Source: Roseovarius mucosus DSM 17069 (lineage in GTDB: Bacteria > Pseudomonadota > Alphaproteobacteria > Rhodobacterales > Rhodobacteraceae). Taken from it: DNA of 64,000 nt. The position numbers were made by a program, and so were the translations under genes. This document shows positions 15,290-25,466 of the stretch, piece by piece. The number at the start of each line of letters is the position of its first letter. Within the stretch, counting starts at the first letter, position 1. The notes under the pieces are model-generated. The model worked only from the letters and a program-made list of their open reading frames with translations. It did not search any database and had not been told where the DNA came from. The stretch covers positions 558,001-622,000 of the forward strand of contig NZ_KN293975.1 in the NCBI RefSeq assembly GCF_000768555.3, given 5' to 3'.

Positions 15290-17305
15290 TCAGAGCAGGG
15301 ATTTGACCTTGTCCGCCACGGCCTCGGGCGTGATGCCGAATTCCTTGTAGAGCGTCGGCGCCGGTGCCGAGGCCCCGAAATCGTGCATGCCGACAAAGCC
15401 GCCCTTTTCGCGGCGGCCGCGCTCGCCGTAGAGCCAGCGGTCCCAGCCGAAGCGGATCGCCGCCTCGATGGCGACGCGCACCGGGCCTGCGGGCAGGACG
15501 CGTTTGCGGTAGCTGTCATCCTGTTCCTCGAAGAGTTCCCAGCACGGCATCGAGACAACGCGCGTGCCGATGCCTTCGGCCTGCAAGAGATCGCGCGCCT
15601 TCATGGCAATCTCGACCTCCGATCCGGTGGCCATCAGGATCGCCTGGCGTTTGCCCTCCGCATCGGCCAGCACATAGGCGCCCTGGGCGGTCAGGTTCTT
15701 GGCCTTATGCTCGCGCCGCAAGGTGGGCAGGCCCTGACGGGTCAGCGACAGGACCGAGGGGGTTTCCTTGGAGGTCAGCGCCAGTTCCCAGGCTTCGGCG
15801 GTCTCGACCGTGTCGCAGGGGCGGAAGACCCAAGTGTTGGGCGTGGCGCGGCTGATCGCGAGATGTTCGATAGGCTGGTGGGTCGGACCATCCTCGCCCA
15901 GACCGATGCTGTCATGGGTCATGACGAACACGGTCGGGATCTTCATCAGCGCGGCCAGACGCATGGCGGGGCGGGCGTAATCGGTAAAGCACATGAAGGT
16001 GCCGCCATAGGGGCGGATGCCGCCATGCAGCGCCATGCCATTCATCGCGGCGGCCATGCCATGTTCGCGGATGCCCCAGTGGATATAGCGGCCCTTGCGG
16101 TTGTCCACGTCAAAGACGGTCATGTCGCCCGAGCGGGTATTGTTGGAACCCGAGAGATCGGCAGAGCCGCCGACGGTTTCCTGCAGGATCGGGTTCACCA
16201 CCTCGAGCACCATTTCCGAGGATTGGCGGGTGGCCACCTTGGGGGCCTCGGCGCTGATCTGCTTTTTCAGCGCGCGGATGCGCGCGCCAAGTTTCGCCGG
16301 CATGTCGCGGTTGAAGATGCGGGCAATCTCGGCCTGGCGCGCGGGCGAGGCCTCTGCCAGACGCTTGGCCCATGCGGCATGGGTTGCGGCGCCCCGTTGG
16401 CCGATTTTCTCCCATGCCGATTTCACGTCAGCGGGAATTTCGAACGGGCCATAGGGCCAGCCATAGGCCTCTTTCGCGGCGGCAAGCTGATCGGCATTGG
16501 TCAGCGCGCCATGGCCCTTGGAGGTGTCCTGGGCCGCGTGGCCAAGGGCGATATGGGTCTTGCAGGCGATCATCGTGGGCTGGGCCGTGGTCTTGGCCTC
16601 GGTCAGGGCTGCGTCAATCGCCATCGGGTCATGCCCGTCGATTTCCAGCACATGCCAGCCGGAGGCGCGGAAGCGCGCCACCTGATCGGTGCGATCGGCC
16701 AGATCGACGGTGCCGTCGATGGTGATGTTGTTGTTGTCCCAGAGCACGATCAGGCGCGACAGCTCGTGCCGTCCGGCCAGACCGATGGCCTCTTGGCTGA
16801 CACCCTCCATCAGGCAGCCGTCGCCGGCGATGACATAGGTATAGTGATCCATCAGTTTCGCGCCAAAGCGGGCGCGCAGCATCTCTTCGGCCATGGCAAA
16901 GCCCACGGCGTTGGAAATCCCCTGACCGAGCGGGCCGGTGGTGGTCTCGATGCCGGTGGCGTGGCCATATTCCGGGTGGCCTGCGGTTTTGGCCCCCCAT
17001 TGGCGGAAATTGCGGATCTGCTCGATCGTCATGTCGGCATAGCCGGTCAGATGCAGCAGGGAATAAAGCAGCATCGAGCCATGCCCCGCCGACAGGATAA
17101 AGCGGTCGCGGTCGGGCCAGTTGGGATCGCTGGGATCGAACTTCAGATGTTTCTCAAAGAGCACGGTCGCGACATCGGCCATGCCCATGGGCATGCCGGA
17201 ATGGCCGGAGTTGGCGGCAGCGACGGCGTCGAGGGTCAGCGCGCGGATGGCGGTGGCCTTGGACCAGTGATCGGGGTTGGCGGTGCGAAGGGCGGCGATG
17301 TCCAC
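15290..17305 (-). CDS. tkt: transketolase
   Basis: Thiamine-diphosphate enzyme moving two-carbon ketol units in the pentose phosphate (and possibly Calvin) pathway. The 671-aa length matches the family. Visible features are [20 protein letters not shown] at the N-terminus, the ThDP motif [12 protein letters not shown]...[10 protein letters not shown], the substrate His residues in [11 protein letters not shown] and [16 protein letters not shown], and the pyrimidine-domain block [16 protein letters not shown] choose GTG at 17305 ([18 protein letters not shown]) because homologues begin there. An in-frame ATG at 17428, also preceded by AAAGGA, would add 41 basic residues not typical of the family. 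Confidence 0.95.
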   Translation of the reverse strand: MDIAALRTANPDHWSKATAIRALTLDAVAAANSGHSGMPMGMADVATVLFEKHLKFDPSDPNWPDRDRFILSAGHGSMLLYSLLHLTGYADMTIEQIRNFRQWGAKTAGHPEYGHATGIETTTGPLGQGISNAVGFAMAEEMLRARFGAKLMDHYTYVIAGDGCLMEGVSQEAIGLAGRHELSRLIVLWDNNNITIDGTVDLADRTDQVARFRASGWHVLEIDGHDPMAIDAALTEAKTTAQPTMIACKTHIALGHAAQDTSKGHGALTNADQLAAAKEAYGWPYGPFEIPADVKSAWEKIGQRGAATHAAWAKRLAEASPARQAEIARIFNRDMPAKLGARIRALKKQISAEAPKVATRQSSEMVLEVVNPILQETVGGSADLSGSNNTRSGDMTVFDVDNRKGRYIHWGIREHGMAAAMNGMALHGGIRPYGGTFMCFTDYARPAMRLAALMKIPTVFVMTHDSIGLGEDGPTHQPIEHLAISRATPNTWVFRPCDTVETAEAWELALTSKETPSVLSLTRQGLPTLRREHKAKNLTAQGAYVLADAEGKRQAILMATGSEVEIAMKARDLLQAEGIGTRVVSMPCWELFEEQDDSYRKRVLPAGPVRVAIEAAIRFGWDRWLYGERGRREKGGFVGMHDFGASAPAPTLYKEFGITPEAVADKVKSLL

Positions 17306-17516
17306 GGGGCGTGCATCCTTTGAATGGCGGTGTCTGACGGGTGTATCTGGGCGTTGCATACCAGCCCGGTCCAGAAGTTCAAGCGCGAGGCGGCTGAAGC
17401 GATGGATTGAGCGGGTTTGGGGGCGCATTTCGCTGATCCTTTCATTAGACTTGATCAAAACCCGCCCGGTGTGCGATTCGTGGGACAGCCGGGCAAAGAA
17501 GCGAGGACCCTCGAGG

Positions 17517-18020
17517 ATGAGCCAGATAAACGAGTTGCAGGCACGGATCACCGCGGCGCTGGACCGCATCGCGCAGGGGCTGGAGGGGCGGCCCGCGGCC
17601 GCGCCTGAAACCGCCGCCGATCCTGAAGAAGTATCGCGGCTGCGGGGGCAGTTGGAGGAAGAGCAACTGGCCAATGCACAGTTGCAGGAGCGGATCAAGG
17701 CGCTGCATGCCAAGCTGGACGCGGTGGAGGGGGCGCAGGCCGAAAGCCTGCGCAAGCTCGATGCGGATCTGCAGGCGCTGCGCAAGGCCAATCAGCAGTT
17801 GCGCGACAACAATCAGGCGCTGCGCGCCGCGCAGGTGGCGGGCGTGGTCGAACCGCATCTGATCAACAAGGCGATGATGGCCGAGTTGGAGGGGCTGCGC
17901 GCCGCGCGGGGTGCGGATCGGGGCGAGGTCGAGGCGGTGCTGGCGGCCTTGGGGCAGGTGATCGCCGAGGCGGGTGCCGCGCCGGAGCAGACAGAGAAAA
18001 CGGAGACATCGGATGCCTGA
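17517..18020 (+). CDS. coiled-coil protein upstream of zapA, unknown function
   Basis: A 167-aa soluble protein that is almost entirely helical. Residues ~40-110 form a long heptad-rich coiled coil ([50 protein letters not shown]). The end is [17 protein letters not shown]. It overlaps zapA by 8 nt, so translation is probably coupled and the product may belong to the divisome, in a role analogous to the coiled-coil ZapB; this is inference from context and shape only. ATG 17517 is preceded by CCTCGAGG rather than a strong Shine-Dalgarno. Confidence 0.7.
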   Translation: MSQINELQARITAALDRIAQGLEGRPAAAPETAADPEEVSRLRGQLEEEQLANAQLQERIKALHAKLDAVEGAQAESLRKLDADLQALRKANQQLRDNNQALRAAQVAGVVEPHLINKAMMAELEGLRAARGADRGEVEAVLAALGQVIAEAGAAPEQTEKTETSDA

Positions 18021-18408
18021 GGTTCAGATCGAGATCGGGGGACGCAATTTCGAGGTGGCCTGTCAGGCGGGCGAGGAGCATTACCTCTATGCCGCCGCGA
18101 AGATGTTGGACGAGGAGGCCGCCGTATTGGCGGCGCAGATCGGGCGCATCCCCGAGCCGCGCATGTTGCTCATGGCGGGTCTGATGCTGGCCGACAAGAC
18201 CGCAGGCCTGCAAGACAAGCTGCGCGAGGCCGAGGACCGGCTGGCGGAGAAGGAGGCGGAACTGGATCAGCTGCGCACCGCACCCGCACCCGAGGCGCAG
18301 AGGATCGAGGTGCCGGTGGTGCCCAACGAGGTGGTCGAGACACTCGCCGAGATCGCCGCGCGGGCCGAGGCGCTGGCCGAGACCGTGGACGGGGCGCAGG
18401 CCGGGTGA
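18013..18408 (+). CDS. zapA: cell division protein ZapA
   Basis: Cross-links FtsZ protofilaments at the Z-ring. The 131-aa protein has the ZapA globular domain in its first half ([34 protein letters not shown]) followed by a coiled-coil tail (REAEDRLAEKEAELDQLR) and an alpha-helical C-terminal extension. It overlaps the upstream coiled-coil gene by 8 nt. No 6S RNA, often found next to zapA, fits in the 19-nt gap to the following gene. Confidence 0.9.
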   Translation: MPEVQIEIGGRNFEVACQAGEEHYLYAAAKMLDEEAAVLAAQIGRIPEPRMLLMAGLMLADKTAGLQDKLREAEDRLAEKEAELDQLRTAPAPEAQRIEVPVVPNEVVETLAEIAARAEALAETVDGAQAG

Positions 18409-18427
18409 GCGGTATCGGGGCGCTGCG

Positions 18428-18832
18428 ATGAGGCTCTGGCTTGGTCTGGTCCTGCTCGGGATCGTGGCGGGGATGGCCTATGTGCGGCTTGCGCCAAGTG
18501 ATCCGGCGCGTTGGCATGTGATGCCCGAGAGCGCCACGCCGGGCGATCTTGCGGGCGGGGCCGTGCGGGTGGTGCCGGGGGATCTGGCCGCGCTCGACGG
18601 GATCATCCGCGCCACGCCGCGCACGCGAGTGCTGGCCGGGGATGTGGCGCAGGGCATGATCACCTATGTCACGCGTTCGCGGCTCTTTGGGTTTCCCGAC
18701 TATACCACGTTGCGGCAGGACGGCGAGACCCTCGAGATTTACGGGCGTCTGCGCTTTGGCAAGTCAGATCTGGGCGTCAACGCCACCCGCATCGACGGCT
18801 GGTTGCAGCGATTGGGGCAGGCGGGAGGATAG
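18428..18832 (+). CDS. DUF1499 family protein
   Basis: A 134-aa protein with an N-terminal hydrophobic anchor or signal (MRLWLGLVLLGIVAGMAYV) and a DUF1499 domain recognised from [49 protein letters not shown]. Function unknown, probably periplasmic. It follows zapA by 19 nt, and its last 69 nt overlap, on the opposite strand, the 3' end of a small exported-protein gene. Confidence 0.85.
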   Translation: MRLWLGLVLLGIVAGMAYVRLAPSDPARWHVMPESATPGDLAGGAVRVVPGDLAALDGIIRATPRTRVLAGDVAQGMITYVTRSRLFGFPDYTTLRQDGETLEIYGRLRFGKSDLGVNATRIDGWLQRLGQAGG

Positions 18833-19051
18833 GCATCCATCCGTGATCTTGCGCCACATGGGCACGTTGAGCGACATCTGGCATTGCGCCATGAACATGT
18901 TGCCATCGACCTGAAGGCAGATCGTCTCGCCCATCTCGACGCGCGCGCCATTGCGGTCGGTGCAATAGCATTCCACCGTCTTGCCGCCGATGGTGGCATC
19001 GGCGAGCGCCGGAGTGGCGCAGATCAGAAAGAGGGGTAGCAACGCTTTCAT
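18764..19051 (-). CDS. small exported cysteine-containing protein, Rhodobacterales-conserved type
   Basis: A 95-aa protein with a cleavable signal peptide ([18 protein letters not shown]) and a mature part with four Cys ([34 protein letters not shown]), suggesting disulfide bonds in the periplasm. I recognise the CYCTD...GE..C...MAxCxMSLNNPMWR pattern as recurring in Roseobacter genomes, without known function. Its final ~23 codons lie antisense to the DUF1499 gene (18764-18832); the conserved part ends at about residue 72, so the tail may be non-essential. Confidence 0.7.
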   Translation of the reverse strand: MKALLPLFLICATPALADATIGGKTVECYCTDRNGARVEMGETICLQVDGNMFMAQCQMSLNVPMWRKITDGCLSSRLPQSLQPAVDAGGVDAQI

Positions 19052-19117
19052 CCTGTGATTCTAGCACAGGTGACGCCTCTTGACCAAGTCACAAGGATGG
19101 GACAGAGGATCATTCCC

Positions 19118-20164
19118 ATGGTACCCTTGGACAGATTGCAACAGATCGCGGAGCGCTTTGATTACGTCGAGGCGCAGATGATGCAGGGCGGTGGCGATAT
19201 TGCCCGCCTTGGGCGCGAGTATTCGGAATTGCGGCCCGTGGTCGAGGAAATCCGCGCCTATCGGCAGGCGCTGGACGATCTGGAGGGCGCGCGCGCGATG
19301 CTGGGCGACCCCGAGATGCGCGATCTGGCGCGCGAAGAGGTGGCGGCGCTGGAGGCGCGGTTGCCGGAGATGGAAGCCGCGTTGCAACTGGCGCTCTTGC
19401 CACGAGACGAGGCGGATGCGCGGCCTGCGATTCTGGAAATCCGGCCCGGAACGGGGGGGGAAGAGGCGGCGCTCTTTGCTGCGGACCTGATGCGCATGTA
19501 TCAGCGCTATACGGAGGCGCGCGGCTGGTCCTTTGAGGTGATCGAGGAACAGCAAAGCGAATTGGGCGGTATCCGCGAATTGGTGGCACGGATCGGCGGT
19601 GAGGGGGTCTTTGCCCGGCTCAAATACGAATCGGGGGTGCACCGCGTGCAGCGTGTGCCCGAGACCGAGAGCGGCGGGCGCATCCACACCTCTGCCGCCA
19701 CCGTGGCGGTGCTGCCCGAGGCGGAGGATGTGGATATCCAGATCAACGCCAATGACCTGCGGATCGACACGATGCGCTCGTCCGGGGCGGGCGGCCAGCA
19801 TGTGAACACCACCGATTCGGCGGTACGGATCACGCATTTGCCCACGGGAATCGTGGTCACGAGTTCCGAGAAATCGCAGCACCGCAACCGCGAGATTGCC
19901 ATGCAGGTCCTCAAAACCCGGCTCTATGATCTGGAGCGCAACCGGGTGGACAGCGAACGCAGCGCCAATCGGGCGGCGCAGGTGGGCACAGGCGACCGAT
20001 CCGAGCGGATTCGCACCTATAATTTCCCCCAAGGCCGGATGACCGATCACCGGATCAACCTGACGCTCTATAAATTGGAACAGGTGTTGGGCGGTGATCT
20101 CGATGAGGTCATTGACGCGCTGACCGCCGATGCGCAGGCCACATTGCTGGCCGAGATGTCGTGA
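19118..20164 (+). CDS. prfA: peptide chain release factor 1
   Basis: Recognises UAA and UAG stop codons and triggers peptidyl-tRNA hydrolysis. The 348-aa protein has the catalytic GGQ at 225-227 ([16 protein letters not shown]) and the anticodon-mimic P-x-T motif ([14 protein letters not shown]). ATG 19118 with AGAGGA upstream gives a normal N-terminus ([15 protein letters not shown]). It overlaps prmC by 4 nt (GTGA); PrmC methylates the Gln of this GGQ, so the two form a functional operon. Confidence 0.96.
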   Translation: MVPLDRLQQIAERFDYVEAQMMQGGGDIARLGREYSELRPVVEEIRAYRQALDDLEGARAMLGDPEMRDLAREEVAALEARLPEMEAALQLALLPRDEADARPAILEIRPGTGGEEAALFAADLMRMYQRYTEARGWSFEVIEEQQSELGGIRELVARIGGEGVFARLKYESGVHRVQRVPETESGGRIHTSAATVAVLPEAEDVDIQINANDLRIDTMRSSGAGGQHVNTTDSAVRITHLPTGIVVTSSEKSQHRNREIAMQVLKTRLYDLERNRVDSERSANRAAQVGTGDRSERIRTYNFPQGRMTDHRINLTLYKLEQVLGGDLDEVIDALTADAQATLLAEMS

Positions 20165-21018
20165 CCCTGCGCGAGGCCTTGCTGGAGGCGGCGCAGCGGT
20201 TGGAGGTGGCGGGCATCGAGGCGGCGGCCGGGGATGCGCGCGCGCTCTTGGCCGAGGCCGTGGGGATTGCGCGTGACCGGCTGACCCTGCATCTGGGCGA
20301 TGATCTGGAGCCGGGGGCGGCTGAGCGGTTCGCGGCGCTGATCGCGCGGCGGGAGGCGCGGGAACCTGTCGCCAAGATCCTCGGGCGGCGGGAGTTTTGG
20401 GGTCGGACCTTTGAGGTGACGGCGGATGTGCTTGATCCGCGCCCCGAGACGGAATGCCTGATCGCCGAAGCCTTGGCAGGGCCCAAGCCCTTGGCTTTGC
20501 TCGATCTTGGCACCGGAAGTGGCATTCTGGCGGTGACGCTCTTGGCGGAGTGGTCGGGGGCGCGGGGCGTGGCCACGGATATTTCGGAGGCGGCGATCAA
20601 GGTGGCGGCGCGCAATGCCGCGCGGAACGGGGTCGCGGCGCGGCTGGATTTGATCCGGGCGGATTGGTTCGATGGCGTCACGGGGGTGTTTGACCTGATC
20701 GTGTCGAACCCGCCCTATATCGCGGCGACGGAAATGGCTGGGCTGATGCCCGAGGTGCGGGCGCACGATCCGCGCGGGGCGTTGACCGATGAGGCGGATG
20801 GGCTGAGCGCCTATCGCGCGATTGCGGGCGGGGCGGGCGTGCATCTGCACCCCGGTGGGCGGTTGATGGTCGAAATCGGCTGGACGCAGGGGCCAGAGGT
20901 GGCCGACATCCTGCGCGCGGCGGGATTCGAGGCGGTGGCTGTCCTGCCTGATCTGGAAGGGCGCGACCGGGTTGTCTGCGGGGTCTGGCCTGTGCGTTCA
21001 CGCAGAAATGAGCCATAA
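20161..21018 (+). CDS. prmC: peptide chain release factor N5-glutamine methyltransferase
   Basis: SAM-dependent methylation of the GGQ glutamine of RF1 and RF2. The 285-aa protein has an N-terminal helical substrate-binding domain, the SAM motif [15 protein letters not shown], and the catalytic NPPY motif ([13 protein letters not shown]). GTG start at 20161 overlaps the prfA stop codon. The intergenic region downstream (21019-21224) contains no further gene; it probably carries the promoter of the DUF4167 gene. Confidence 0.95.
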   Translation: MTLREALLEAAQRLEVAGIEAAAGDARALLAEAVGIARDRLTLHLGDDLEPGAAERFAALIARREAREPVAKILGRREFWGRTFEVTADVLDPRPETECLIAEALAGPKPLALLDLGTGSGILAVTLLAEWSGARGVATDISEAAIKVAARNAARNGVAARLDLIRADWFDGVTGVFDLIVSNPPYIAATEMAGLMPEVRAHDPRGALTDEADGLSAYRAIAGGAGVHLHPGGRLMVEIGWTQGPEVADILRAAGFEAVAVLPDLEGRDRVVCGVWPVRSRRNEP

Positions 21019-21224
21019 TCGGCTAGATTTGCGGAAATTTTCCGCTTTGCTCTTGTGCGACCGGGCGACGCGTGCTTATTGGTGTCCAGTCACGACGGAG
21101 GATGCCCATTCGGGCGGTCCCGCTTGACACCAAGCCAGAACATGTCCGATCCGGTTTTATTCGACGCAAGGGGCGCCCATCGGGTCAAGCGAACATTTTG
21201 AGCATCAGGGCTGGACAGCACCAT

Positions 21225-21938
21225 ATGAGATCATCGAAGTCACGTCAGCGGAACAAGCCGAACCGCAACCGCACCGTCGGGAATGTCGTCAACCGTGTGT
21301 TTGACAGTTCCGGACCCGAAGGCAAGGTACGCGGCACGCCGCAGCAGATCATTGAGAAATACAACCAATTGGCGCGCGATGCGCAATTGGCGGGCGACCG
21401 GGTCGCAACCGAGAATTTCCAACAGCATGCGGAGCACTATCTGCGCCTGCTGAGCGAGGCGCAGAAAGAGCAGGATGCGCGCCGCGAGGAGCAGGAACGG
21501 TTCAACCGCGACCGCCAACAGGAGCGCGACCGCGACCGGCCAGAGCGGTCCGGTGGCCGCGAGAGCGACGAGGCTGAGCAGCCGGTGTCGCAGGATCCTG
21601 CCGCACAGACGCAACCCGATGTGATCGGCGGCTATGACGACCGGGACATCGGTCTGGTCGAGACGCCCGAGAGCAAGCCGCAACCCGAGCCGTCGCGCCG
21701 TCGGGCGCATGCGCCCGAAAGGGGACCGCGCCGTGGACAGGACCGCGCGGGCGATGCGGGCTCTGCGCCGGAGCAGGGGGCTGAACCGGAGGCACAGGTG
21801 ACGGCAGAGGCGAACCCCGCCTCCAGCGCCGAGGCCCCCAAGCGCCCCCGCAAGCCACGTGCCAAGCGTCCGCCCAAGGCTGAGAGTGGCAACGCTGACG
21901 AGACGGGTGGCGAGGTCGCAACCAAGGCGGCCGAGTGA
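21225..21938 (+). CDS. DUF4167 domain-containing protein
   Basis: A 237-aa low-complexity protein. The N-terminal DUF4167 domain (RNKPNRNRTVGNVVNRVFDSSGPEGKVRGTPQQIIEKYNQLARDAQLAGDRV...YLRLL) is followed by a highly charged, disordered tail rich in R, E, P and A (RQQERDRDRPERSGGR, EAPKRPRKPRAKRPPK). The family is alphaproteobacterial and of unknown function; the basic tail suggests nucleic-acid binding. ATG 21225 is chosen because the family begins with the basic MRSSKSRQRNK; there is no strong Shine-Dalgarno. Confidence 0.85.
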   Translation: MRSSKSRQRNKPNRNRTVGNVVNRVFDSSGPEGKVRGTPQQIIEKYNQLARDAQLAGDRVATENFQQHAEHYLRLLSEAQKEQDARREEQERFNRDRQQERDRDRPERSGGRESDEAEQPVSQDPAAQTQPDVIGGYDDRDIGLVETPESKPQPEPSRRRAHAPERGPRRGQDRAGDAGSAPEQGAEPEAQVTAEANPASSAEAPKRPRKPRAKRPPKAESGNADETGGEVATKAAE

Positions 21939-21993
21939 TCCGATCCGACAGCGCCTTGCGGGGCTGGTCGATATGAGTATCTGAATACCGATG

Positions 21994-22023
21994 AAGGGGG
22001 GCTTGCCAGTGGCGGGCCCCCTT
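21994..22023 (+). terminator. hairpin downstream of the DUF4167 gene
   Basis: AAGGGGG (21994-22000) pairs with CCCCCTT (22017-22023), with an inner GCC/GGC pairing. There is no long T-run, so it is a weak intrinsic terminator or processing hairpin. Confidence 0.45.
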
Positions 22024-22048
22024 GCATGACACCGAAGCGAGATTGCCG

Positions 22049-22792
22049 ATGCCGAGTGACCGACCCCAGCCAGCCTTTGTGCTCGTGCGTCCGCAGATGG
22101 GCGAGAATATCGGGGCGGCAGCGCGGGCGATGTGGAACTTTGGCCTCGACCGGATGCGGATCGTGGCGCCGCGCGATGGCTGGCCCAATCCCAAGGCAGA
22201 TGCCATGGCAAGCGGGGCGGGGCGGCTTCTTGATGAGGCGCTGTTGGTTGCGGATACCGCGGGCGCGGTGGAAGATTGTACGTTTGTTCTGGCCACGACC
22301 GCGCGGGCGCGCGGGCTGACCAAGCCGGTCCTGAGCCCCGAGCGCGCCATGGTTCTGGCCGCCGAGAAGATCGCGGCGGGCGAGAAGGTGGCGGTGCTGT
22401 TCGGTCCAGAGCGCGCGGGGCTGGAAAATGATGACATCGCCCGTGCCAATGCCATCATCAACGTGCCGGTCAATCCGGCATTTGCCAGCCTCAATCTGGG
22501 GCAATGCGTGCTCTTGGTGGCCTATGAATGGCAACGCGCGGCGGGGCATGTCGTGCCCGAGCGGGTCGATCTGGCCAAGACTGACTGGGCCGCGCAGGTC
22601 GAGGTCGAGGCCTTGGCCGCGCATTACGAGGAGCGGCTGGAGGAGGCCGGGTTTTTCTTTCCCGAGCACAAGGCCGAGAGCATGAAGACCAACCTGCGCA
22701 ACATGTGGAGCCGGATGCCGATGACGCGTGCCGATGTGCAGACCCTGCACGGGGTGATGCGGCAGATGGTCCGCTGGAAGGCACGCGGTTGA
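22049..22792 (+). CDS. TrmJ-like SPOUT RNA 2'-O-methyltransferase
   Basis: A 247-aa protein of the TrmH/SpoU family, nearest in pattern to TrmJ (2'-O-methylation of tRNA position 32). The knot motifs are visible: FVLVRPQMGENIGAAARAMWNFGL (motif 1), VLFGPERAGLENDDI (motif 2) and VNPAFASLNLGQCVLLVAYEW (motif 3). The C-terminal extension (EERLEEAGFFFPEHKAESMKTNLRNMWSRMPMTRADVQTLHG) is typical of TrmJ. The start ATG 22049 gives PSDRPQPAFVLVRPQ. Confidence 0.88.
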   Translation: MPSDRPQPAFVLVRPQMGENIGAAARAMWNFGLDRMRIVAPRDGWPNPKADAMASGAGRLLDEALLVADTAGAVEDCTFVLATTARARGLTKPVLSPERAMVLAAEKIAAGEKVAVLFGPERAGLENDDIARANAIINVPVNPAFASLNLGQCVLLVAYEWQRAAGHVVPERVDLAKTDWAAQVEVEALAAHYEERLEEAGFFFPEHKAESMKTNLRNMWSRMPMTRADVQTLHGVMRQMVRWKARG

Positions 22793-22847
22793 AGCAGGCA
22801 GGGACGCGCCCTAGTGTTGCCGGGTGCGAACAGAAAGAGGCGTGAGC

Positions 22848-23990
22848 ATGAGCGGAAAACGCAGCATTTTCGAAGAGGTGGGACAGACCGGGGCCGAGAA
22901 GCCCGTGCCACAGGGCGGCATGATCGACGCGGGCCGACGCGGTGCGCGGGGGGCGATCCGGGTCTGGCTGATGGTCCTTTTCGCCTTGGTCGTGGTGATG
23001 ATCGCGGTGGGGGGCCTGACACGCCTCACCGACAGCGGCCTCAGCATCACCGAATGGAAGCCGGTGACGGGGGCGCTGCCGCCGATGTCCGAGGCGCATT
23101 GGATGGAGGAATTCGACAAATACCGCGCCATTCCGCAGTACGAGTTGATCAACAAGGGCATGACCCTAGCGGAGTTTCAATTCATCTATTGGTGGGAATG
23201 GGGGCACCGGCAATTGGGCCGGGTGATCGGGCTGGTCTGGGCCTTGGGCTTTTTCGGGTTTCTCGTCGCGCGGCAGATCCCCAAGGGCTGGAGCGGGCGG
23301 TTGCTGCTCTTGGGCGCTTTGGGCGGCACGCAAGGCGCTATCGGTTGGTGGATGGTGTCCTCGGGTCTGACGGGCGAGATGGTGGCGGTGGCCTCTTACC
23401 GCCTGGCGACGCATCTGGGGCTGGCCTTTGTGATCCTTGGGGTGATCGCGTGGTTCGTGTTCCTGCTCGGGCGCGAAGAGCGCGAGCTGATGCAGGCGCG
23501 GCGCGGGCGCGAGGCGAAGCTCTATAGTCTCTCGACGGGGCTCATGCATTTTGCGTTCTTGCAGATCCTGCTGGGGGCGCTGGTGGCGGGGATTGATGCG
23601 GGGCGCAGCTATACCGACTGGCCGCTGATGGCGGGGGGATTCCTGCCGCCCGATATGATGGACTTGCAGCCCCTGTGGCGGAACTTCTTTGAGAACCCCG
23701 GCACGGTGCAGTTCATTCACCGGATGAGCGGCTATCTCTTGCTGGTCTTTGCCGTGGTGGTCTGGCTGCGTGGGCGCAAGAGCGCGCATGAGCGCACGCG
23801 GGGGGCCTTTACCGCTGCCTTTGCCGTGCTGCTGTTGCAGATCGTGTTGGGCATCATGACGGTGCTTTATATCGCGCCCTGGCAGTTGGCGATTGCGCAT
23901 CAATTCGTGGCGGTGGTCCTCTGGGTGCTGATCCTGCGGGCGCGGTTCCTGAGCCAGTATCCGCGCGCCACCTCAATTCGGGGCACCTGA
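22848..23990 (+). CDS. ctaA: heme A synthase
   Basis: Oxidises the C8 methyl of heme O to a formyl group to give heme A for cytochrome aa3 oxidase. The 380-aa inner-membrane protein has eight predicted helices with the conserved heme and quinol-site His residues in WWEWGHRQLGR, YRLATHLGLAF, QFIHRMSGYLL and IAHQFVAV. VGGLTRLTDSGLSITEWKPVTG is the family signature. ATG 22848 with AGAAAGAGG upstream. No other cta genes are adjacent. Confidence 0.95.
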   Translation: MSGKRSIFEEVGQTGAEKPVPQGGMIDAGRRGARGAIRVWLMVLFALVVVMIAVGGLTRLTDSGLSITEWKPVTGALPPMSEAHWMEEFDKYRAIPQYELINKGMTLAEFQFIYWWEWGHRQLGRVIGLVWALGFFGFLVARQIPKGWSGRLLLLGALGGTQGAIGWWMVSSGLTGEMVAVASYRLATHLGLAFVILGVIAWFVFLLGREERELMQARRGREAKLYSLSTGLMHFAFLQILLGALVAGIDAGRSYTDWPLMAGGFLPPDMMDLQPLWRNFFENPGTVQFIHRMSGYLLLVFAVVVWLRGRKSAHERTRGAFTAAFAVLLLQIVLGIMTVLYIAPWQLAIAHQFVAVVLWVLILRARFLSQYPRATSIRGT

Positions 23991-23992
23991 GC

Positions 23993-25463
23993 ATGAGCGC
24001 CTATGACGATCTGATGGCGCGCGAGCGCGAGACGCAGGCCCTGGCGCAGGTGGCCGGGCGGCTGGGCTGGGATCAGGAAACCATGATGCCGCGCGGGGCC
24101 GCCGATCAGCGGGCCGAGGAATCGGGTGCGATTCAGGCGGTGCTGCATGCGCGGCGGGTGGACCCGGCGCGGGGCGATGTGCTGGCGCAGGCCGAGGCGG
24201 AGGCAACCGAGCCTGTGGCGCGGGCGCAGCTGCGCCACATCCGGCGCGATTACGAGCGCGCGGTCAAGGTTCCGGGAAATCTGGCGGTGGCGCTGGCCCG
24301 CCTCACGAGCCGGGCGCAGGGGCAGTGGGCCGAGGCGCGGGCGGCGGATGATTATGCCGCCTTTGCGCCCGTGCTGGCCGAGGTGGTTCGGCTCAAGCGC
24401 GAGGAAGCGGCGGCGCTGTCGACGGGCGGCGCGCTCTATGATGCGCTGCTCGAGGATTACGAGCCGGGGATGGGCGCGGCCAAGCTTGATGCGATGTTCG
24501 CCGAGATGCGGCCGCGGCTGGTGGCGCTGCGTGGGGTGGCGCTGGATGTGGAGTGGCCCAAGCTGGAGGGCACATTCGATCGCTCCGCGCAATTGGCGCT
24601 GTCGCGAGAACTGGCGCAGGTCTTTGGCTATGATCTGAACCGGGGGCGGCTTGATCTGGCGGTGCATCCGTTCAGCTCCGGCAGCGGGGATGATGTGCGC
24701 ATCACGACGCGGGTGAGCGAGGTGGACCCGTTCAACTGTTTCTATTCCACCATCCACGAAGTCGGGCACGCCTGCTATGAGCAGGGGATCGACCCCGACT
24801 ATCGCCTGAGCCCTCTCGGTCAGGGGGTGTCCATGGGTGTGCATGAGAGCCAGAGCCGGATCTACGAGAACCAGTTGGGGCGCAGCCGGGCGTTTTGTGG
24901 CTGGCTCTATGGGCGGATGCGGGATGGGTTCGGCGATTTCGGTATTGCCGACGAAGAGACATTCTATCGCGCCGTGAACCGGGTGCATCGCGGCCATATC
25001 CGCACAGAGGCCGATGAGGTGCAATACAACCTGCATGTCATGCTGCGCTATGATCTGGAGCGGGCCTTGATCGCGGGGGATCTGGGCGTGGCCGATCTTG
25101 AGGCGGCGTGGAACGATCGTTTTGCCGCCGATTTCGGATATGCCGTAGATCGCGCCTCGCAGGGTGTGTTGCAGGATGTGCATTGGTCCGTGGGGCTGTT
25201 TGGCTATTTCCCGACCTATAGTCTGGGTAACCTCTATGCCGGATGCCTCTTTGCCGCCTTGCAGGAGGCGGTGCCGGAGCTTGAGGCGCAGTTGGCGCGG
25301 GGGCGATCTGACCGCCGCGACGGCGTGGCTGCGCGCGTCTGTGCAGCGGCATGGCGGGCTATTCGAGCCGGCGGAGGTCATTGCGCGCGCCTGTGGCGCT
25401 GCCCCGACGGCGGGGCCGCTTCTGGATTATCTCGACCGGAAATTTGGTGACTTGGCGGGCTGA
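23993..25463 (+). pseudogene. M32 carboxypeptidase (Taq type), frameshifted near the C-terminus
   Basis: Zinc carboxypeptidase that removes C-terminal residues. The metal site HEVGH (STIHEVGHACYEQG), GVHESQSRIYENQLGRS and HRGHIRTEADEVQYNLHVMLRYDLE are all present. The frame from ATG 23993 stays correct to ...EAVPELEAQLARG and then shifts. In the sequence as given it would end at 25450 in an arginine-rich nonsense tail, whereas the family C-terminus (GDLTAATAWLRASVQRHGG...LLDYLDRKFGDLAG) continues in the next frame to the stop at 25463. Deleting one G of the run 25299-25303 restores about 489 aa. Only the last ~55 residues are affected, so the gene may be functional if this is a sequencing indel. 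Confidence 0.87.
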
Positions 25464-25466
25464 GGC

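Noticed and set aside
18409..18427. 6S RNA next to zapA, as in many proteobacteria
   Set aside because: Only 19 nt separate zapA from the DUF1499 gene.
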